A stretch of 38,574 nt of DNA. It comes from Chthoniobacterales bacterium (GTDB taxonomy: Bacteria; Verrucomicrobiota; Verrucomicrobiia; Chthoniobacterales; JACTMZ01). The DNA lies in the NCBI GenBank assembly GCA_021463515.1, contig JAJTYZ010000128.1:1-38574 (forward strand), in the 5' to 3' direction. Shown in pieces: positions 35,901-38,574 of the stretch; position 1 is the first letter of the stretch, and each line of letters opens with the position of its first letter. Under the pieces are notes generated by a model that worked only from the letters and a program-made list of their open reading frames with translations, was not told the origin of the DNA and ran no database searches. The translations under genes and the position numbers were made by a program.

Positions 35901-36254
35901 CAAGCTACTTTCCAAATCGGAACCGACCTTAAAACGTACGATCACCAAACTTTCCCCCGGACGCGAGGTGGAATAGACATATTCGACACCGGGCACCTCC
36001 CACAATAATTGCTCCATCGGGCGCGTCACGCGTTCCGCCACTTCCCGCGCTCCGGCTCCAGGCATTGACACCATCACGTCAATCATCGGCACTTGAATCT
36101 GCGGCTCTTCTTCTCGTGGAAGTAAAACCACCGCCGCGAGACCGAGAAGAATGGATGTAATAATCAGCAAGGGCGTCAACTTGCTATCCACAAACATGCG
36201 AGCTACGCGGCCCGCCATCCCTTCGTGCGAAACCATTGTCTCCAAACTTCTCAT
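32991..36254 (-). CDS. RND efflux permease
   Basis: 1087 residues, full RND length with about twelve membrane segments and two large periplasmic loops. TM4 carries the family proton-relay block [15 protein letters not shown] (Asp417/418), and the N-terminal segment ends in the LPREEEPQI motif followed by the [18 protein letters not shown] porter region. Such pumps export drugs, dyes or metals using the proton gradient. The start overlaps the adaptor stop by 4 bp (ATGA). The LPREEEPQI form resembles a sub-group often paired with ArsR- or TetR-type regulators; the substrate cannot be assigned. No outer membrane TolC-like gene is next to it. Confidence 0.93.
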   Translation of the reverse strand: MRSLETMVSHEGMAGRVARMFVDSKLTPLLIITSILLGLAAVVLLPREEEPQIQVPMIDVMVSMPGAGAREVAERVTRPMEQLLWEVPGVEYVYSTSRPGESLVIVRFKVGSDLESSLVKLNQKLQTNFDRIPHGVSVPLIKPRTIDDVPILALTLHSAQQEPMALRRMAAELQDAVKQIPMVAETTLIGGLRRQVRVELDPVRLASRGLTPAGLVPMLQQSDRQTRAGAVTSENQTMLIESGGFITNAREAGQVVVGVYEGRPVYLRDVATISDGPEEPSSYVFQAVRGHGIEPAVTLSVAKQPGANAVDVVHAVMRKVEAVRGRLLPADVQVTVTRDYGATASEKSNELLFHMAIAVVSVSLLVMFVLGWRESIVVAIAIPTTLALTLLVFYLYGYTLNRITLFALIFSIGILVDDAIVVVENIVRHYRLPENRRRNLSTVAIEAVAEVGNPTILATLAVIAAILPMAFVSGLMGPYMRPIPIGASAAMFWSLLIAFVVTPWAARRMLAGEVKGQRAHGEAEGKTTQLYRQWMGHLLHDPKWRWSFLGGIVVLLLACFALVPLGFVKVKMLPFDNKSEFQVILNMPEGSSLEQTTAVAREMADALLPEPEVRDVQIYVGVASPFNFNGLVRHYFMRSGPAVADLQVNLLSAHDRSVQSHDIAKRVRPRLAEIAKQHSARLAVAEVPPGPPVLQTLVAEVYGPNEASRLKLAAEIKKIFEETPGVVDVDWYVEADQPKARFIVDKEKAALNGISADTIARTLSIAAEGQSVDLVHMPREKEDVNVFLQLANRDKSSPEQLLSLRVRSGDANALPEPGAKGGAPLVPLRELVRVERTLEDKSIYHKNLMPAVYVLADVAGVVESPVYAILDMNRRIAKLQASDFGGVPGAVEVFNATLPFTDNAPAIKWDGEWHITLEVFRDLGLAFAAVLILIYLLMVGWFGSFVTPLVVMAAIPFSLVGILPAHGLMGAFFSAPSMIGFMAGAGIVVRNSIILVDFIQLRLAQGMPLDEAVIDAGAVRFRPMLLTAMAVVVGAAVILFDPIFQGLAISLMAGEIASLLLSRMAVPVLFFLANRKAGASNEMIERS

Positions 36255-37276
36255 TTCACGCCCTCCACCTTCATACCGTCTGTCAGTAAATGAACGTCAC
36301 GTGCCGCCACAATTTCATCGGGAGAAAGTCCACTCAAAATTTCGACCTGCTCGCCAAATGAACGCCCCGTTTTCACAACGCGCAACCGCGCCATGCCATC
36401 ACTTACCACAAAGACACTTTCAATTTGCCCGCGTCGCGCTACGGAACTTGCCGGTACAAGTACAGCCGGACGCTTCTGCACGGGAACACGCACACGGCCA
36501 AATTGCCCGGCACGGAGTTTCTCCGCTGCGGGTAAATCAAGTTTGACCAAAAAAGTTCGACTCCCTACCGATGCAGACGGCGCAATTTCCGAAACCTTTC
36601 CCTCGAGCGTTGCGCCTGCGGCATCTACTTGCACCGGCAGCGTCACTCCCATCGTCACCCGTTCAATCAACGCCTCGGGAACTTCCGCCTCGAAACGTAA
36701 GAGTGCCGAGTTTTCCATTTCCAATAGTGGCTTCCCGGGCGTCGCCAAATCGCCCACTTCAACCAGCTTCCGCGTAATCACCCCATCGAAAGGTGCCGTA
36801 ATCGTGGTGTACTGCAGCATGGCTCGCGCCTCGACAACCGCCGCATCTGCGGTGAGCTGACGCGTGTTGGCAGCATCAAACTCCTGCCGCGTGGCCGAGC
36901 CACTTTTGAGCAAACGCTCCATGCGTCCGAAATCTTTTTGCGCCTGATCTTGCGCCGCCAAGACAGAATCCAATCGTGCTCGAATTTCTCGAGCATCAAT
37001 TGTTGCCAACGTCTCCCCTTGCCGCACTTTCGAACCCGGGGCGACTTGTAAAGCATCCACCACACCCGCGACCTTGGCCGAAAGAACCGCCCGCTGTGCT
37101 GCTTCCACATTGCCAACCACATCTTCCTCGTCCCAAAGCGAACGCGACACCGCCTCCACGACCGCAATCTTCACCGACGAAGACGCCGCATGACTTGCTT
37201 CTAATTTTTTCTCACAGCCGGAAACCAGTGGAATTAACAGCGCAATTGGAAGTAAAAGAAACAATCTTGAATTCAT
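36251..37276 (-). CDS. RND efflux periplasmic adaptor lipoprotein
   Basis: 341 residues. Signal peptide with lipobox VSGC (lipidated Cys21), then the adaptor layout: a lipoyl-like half ([20 protein letters not shown]), a short helical hairpin, the second lipoyl half ([20 protein letters not shown]), beta-barrel and membrane-proximal domains. It bridges the inner membrane pump to an outer membrane channel. GATGAGG lies just before the ATG. It is the first gene of the pump operon, divergent from the ArsR-type regulator across a 45-bp gap. Confidence 0.92.
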   Translation of the reverse strand: MNSRLFLLLPIALLIPLVSGCEKKLEASHAASSSVKIAVVEAVSRSLWDEEDVVGNVEAAQRAVLSAKVAGVVDALQVAPGSKVRQGETLATIDAREIRARLDSVLAAQDQAQKDFGRMERLLKSGSATRQEFDAANTRQLTADAAVVEARAMLQYTTITAPFDGVITRKLVEVGDLATPGKPLLEMENSALLRFEAEVPEALIERVTMGVTLPVQVDAAGATLEGKVSEIAPSASVGSRTFLVKLDLPAAEKLRAGQFGRVRVPVQKRPAVLVPASSVARRGQIESVFVVSDGMARLRVVKTGRSFGEQVEILSGLSPDEIVAARDVHLLTDGMKVEGVK

Positions 37277-37289
37277 GGCCTCATCAAAA

Positions 37290-37307
37290 TATTACTACTG
37301 GGTAATA
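37290..37307. promoter_or_regulatory. Likely ArsR operator in the divergent gap
   Basis: TATTAC-TACTGG-GTAATA is a perfect 6-bp inverted repeat with 6-nt spacer, centred in the 45-bp space between the adaptor gene and the regulator gene. ArsR-family proteins bind such AT-rich palindromes, and one dimer here could control both directions. Confidence 0.5.
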
Positions 37308-37321
37308 AATGAAAGCGAAAA

Positions 37322-37645
37322 ATGGCATCACCCACACCACATCAACTTAAACAAATTGCCGCTCTTTTTTCCGTTCTCGGCGATCCCACACGCCTCCGCA
37401 TCCTCCAATGCCTGCGACTGGGCCCCCTAAGCGTTGGCGACATTCATCACACCTGTCACCTCAAACAAGCCAACACCTCCAAACATCTCCGTATCCTCCG
37501 CGAAGCCGGCATCGTCGCTCCCCAGCGCAATAGAACCACCGTCTATTACAAAATCCGTAACCCTCTCGTCCTGGACCTCTGCGACCTTGTCTGCGACACG
37601 AAACCCTCGCCATCCAAGAAGACGAGCAACGCAGCTCCCCAGTGA
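37322..37645 (+). CDS. ArsR-family transcriptional regulator
   Basis: 107 residues, winged helix-turn-helix: FSVLGDPTRLRILQCL, the recognition helix region CHLKQANTSKHLRILREAGI, and the wing APQRNRTTVYYKI. The TCHLKQANTSKHL stretch replaces the CVC metal box of ArsR/SmtB metal sensors, so a metal ligand is not certain. It is divergent from the RND operon and probably represses it and itself. Its last 15 residues (KPSPSKKTSNAAPQ) look unlike the family. The next reading frame continues with a better protein-like tail to a stop at 37710, so a late frameshift is possible. Confidence 0.88.
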   Translation: MASPTPHQLKQIAALFSVLGDPTRLRILQCLRLGPLSVGDIHHTCHLKQANTSKHLRILREAGIVAPQRNRTTVYYKIRNPLVLDLCDLVCDTKPSPSKKTSNAAPQ

Positions 37646-37712
37646 TCTTCGCCGAAGCCAAGGCGGAATTCATGAACACGCACAAAGTTTCCTTCTCAAA
37701 CGAAAGATAACC

Positions 37713-37718
37713 TATAAT
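37713..37718 (+). promoter_or_regulatory. -10 box for the carbonic anhydrase gene
   Basis: A perfect TATAAT lies 28 bp before ATG 37747; only a poor -35 is seen. It would give a short leader and separate expression of the gene from arsR. Confidence 0.45.
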
Positions 37719-37746
37719 GTGATGGCGTATTTTTTTGCAAACTCTC

Positions 37747-38391
37747 ATGCCCGACACCCTTCAACATCTCTTCGATAATAACCGTGCGTGGTCGCGACAA
37801 ATGCTGGAACACGATCCTTGCTTTTTCCAGAAACTATCCTCCCAGCAAGCTCCCGAATTTCTTTGGATTGGATGCGCTGACAGCCGTGTTCCCGCAAACG
37901 AAATCACAGGGCTCCTCCCGGGCGAATTGTTTGTTCACCGCAATGTGGCCAATCTCGTCTATGCGTCCGACCTCAATTGCCTTTCAGTGATTGAATTTGC
38001 CGTCAATACTCTCCACATCAAACACATTATTGTCTGTGGACACTACGGATGCGGCGGCGTCAAAGCAGCCATGCAACAGCAAACGCACGGGCTTATTGAC
38101 AACTGGCTCAATGGCATCCGCGACACTTACGCTCGGTACGAGGAGGAGTTGCTGGCAATCCCTGATCTCACCGCACGAGCCAACAGACTTTGCGAGCTCA
38201 ATGTCATCACACAAGTGGCCCAAGTCGCCAGAACTTCCATTGTTCAAGAAGCATGGTTGCGCGGCCAACTCCTGACCGTACACGGTTGGATATACGGCCT
38301 CAACGACGGTCAAACGAAGGACCTCGACGTCTGCATTGATCGCCTCGAGCAAGTGAACCCCCTCTACCGCCTCGTTGCCGCCACGCCCTAA
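37747..38391 (+). CDS. can: Beta-class carbonic anhydrase
   Basis: 214 residues from ATG 37747. Zinc ligands and the Asp-Arg dyad are in the usual places: C43-A-D45-S-R47 (WIGCADSRV), H99 and C102 (CGHYGCGG). The family interconverts CO2 and bicarbonate in the cytoplasm, supplying bicarbonate for carboxylations. The TTG four codons upstream is a weaker start. About 185 bp remain to the window edge with no gene seen except IS-end-like repeats. Confidence 0.94.
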   Translation: MPDTLQHLFDNNRAWSRQMLEHDPCFFQKLSSQQAPEFLWIGCADSRVPANEITGLLPGELFVHRNVANLVYASDLNCLSVIEFAVNTLHIKHIIVCGHYGCGGVKAAMQQQTHGLIDNWLNGIRDTYARYEEELLAIPDLTARANRLCELNVITQVAQVARTSIVQEAWLRGQLLTVHGWIYGLNDGQTKDLDVCIDRLEQVNPLYRLVAATP

Positions 38392-38488
38392 CAAATATTA
38401 TTAGATGCTTTATTGCGCTGATAAACAAGCTAGTTGATTTGACGTCGGTTGATCATTAGAGAACGCCATTTCAGGCTCTCCTCCGGTG

Positions 38489-38538
38489 TGTGACCGGCGA
38501 TTTGAAAAGCGGATGAAATGGACGGTTTGAAAAGCGGG
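38489..38538. repeat. IS-end-like tandem repeats at the right edge
   Basis: From TGTGACCGG two copies of TTTGAAAAGCGG start 25 bp apart (38501, 38526), with GATGAAATG between them. The left edge of the window shows the same TTTGAAAAGC plus GATGAAATG string. Repeated short boxes near a TG terminus resemble the ends of IS21-family elements. No transposase is within the window, so this is tentative. Confidence 0.35.
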
Positions 38539-38574
38539 TTTTCTTGTTCTCCGTTTTCTTCCAAAACTTCAGCA

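Overview
The window looks like chromosomal DNA from a Gram-negative bacterium, most likely Verrucomicrobiota. The grounds are a complete one-strand dcw (division and cell wall) cluster with a very divergent FtsZ, a fused MurC-MurB, a meso-diaminopimelate-type MurE, lipoproteins with clear lipoboxes, and start sites with weak or absent Shine-Dalgarno sequences. The phylum call is inference from gene content; no rRNA or tRNA gene was seen.

Layout. 1-630: an apparent IS-end motif and a small hypothetical gene. 629-6349: envelope and housekeeping genes. These are an L,D-transpeptidase lipoprotein, a VirJ/AcvB-like lipoprotein hydrolase overlapping an MprF-like aminoacyl-phosphatidylglycerol synthase, an isolated nuoG, and a secreted SNase-type nuclease. 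6350-9870: an accessory strip of toxin-antitoxin material. An intact Phd/VapC-type pair lies between two direct copies of a ~225 bp palindromic, MITE-like repeat. Two HicB antitoxin genes follow, each with a disrupted hicA, plus a PIN-domain remnant, a partial third repeat and about 900 bp of apparently non-coding DNA with short direct repeats. 9869-11680: a visibly AT-rich two-gene unit, a predicted PD-(D/E)XK nuclease and a protein of unknown function. 11743-32874: the dcw cluster, all on the minus strand, transcribed mraZ-rsmH-ftsL-ftsI-murE-murF-mraY-murD(LysM)-ftsW-murG-murCB-ddl-ftsQ-ftsA-ftsZ, followed by clpB. 32991-38391: an RND efflux operon (permease and adaptor) divergent from an ArsR-type regulator, then a beta-carbonic anhydrase. 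The right edge again carries IS-end-like repeats.

How it works together. The dcw genes supply the cytoplasmic route from UDP-MurNAc to lipid II (MurB, MurC, MurD, MurE, MurF, Ddl, MraY, MurG) and the divisome parts that use it (FtsA, FtsZ, FtsQ, FtsL, FtsW, FtsI). Many genes are coupled by 4-bp ATGA overlaps. A set of four 10-bp-spaced TGG boxes before mraZ is the likely MraZ operator for the whole cluster.

Main points for follow-up: an in-frame MurD-TM-LysM fusion whose linker looks like former intergenic DNA; an FtsZ lacking the canonical T7-loop residues; the nuclease/unknown pair as a possible undescribed defence module; the palindromic repeats bracketing an intact toxin-antitoxin pair; and two hicA genes broken close to their catalytic histidine while both hicB genes stay open.
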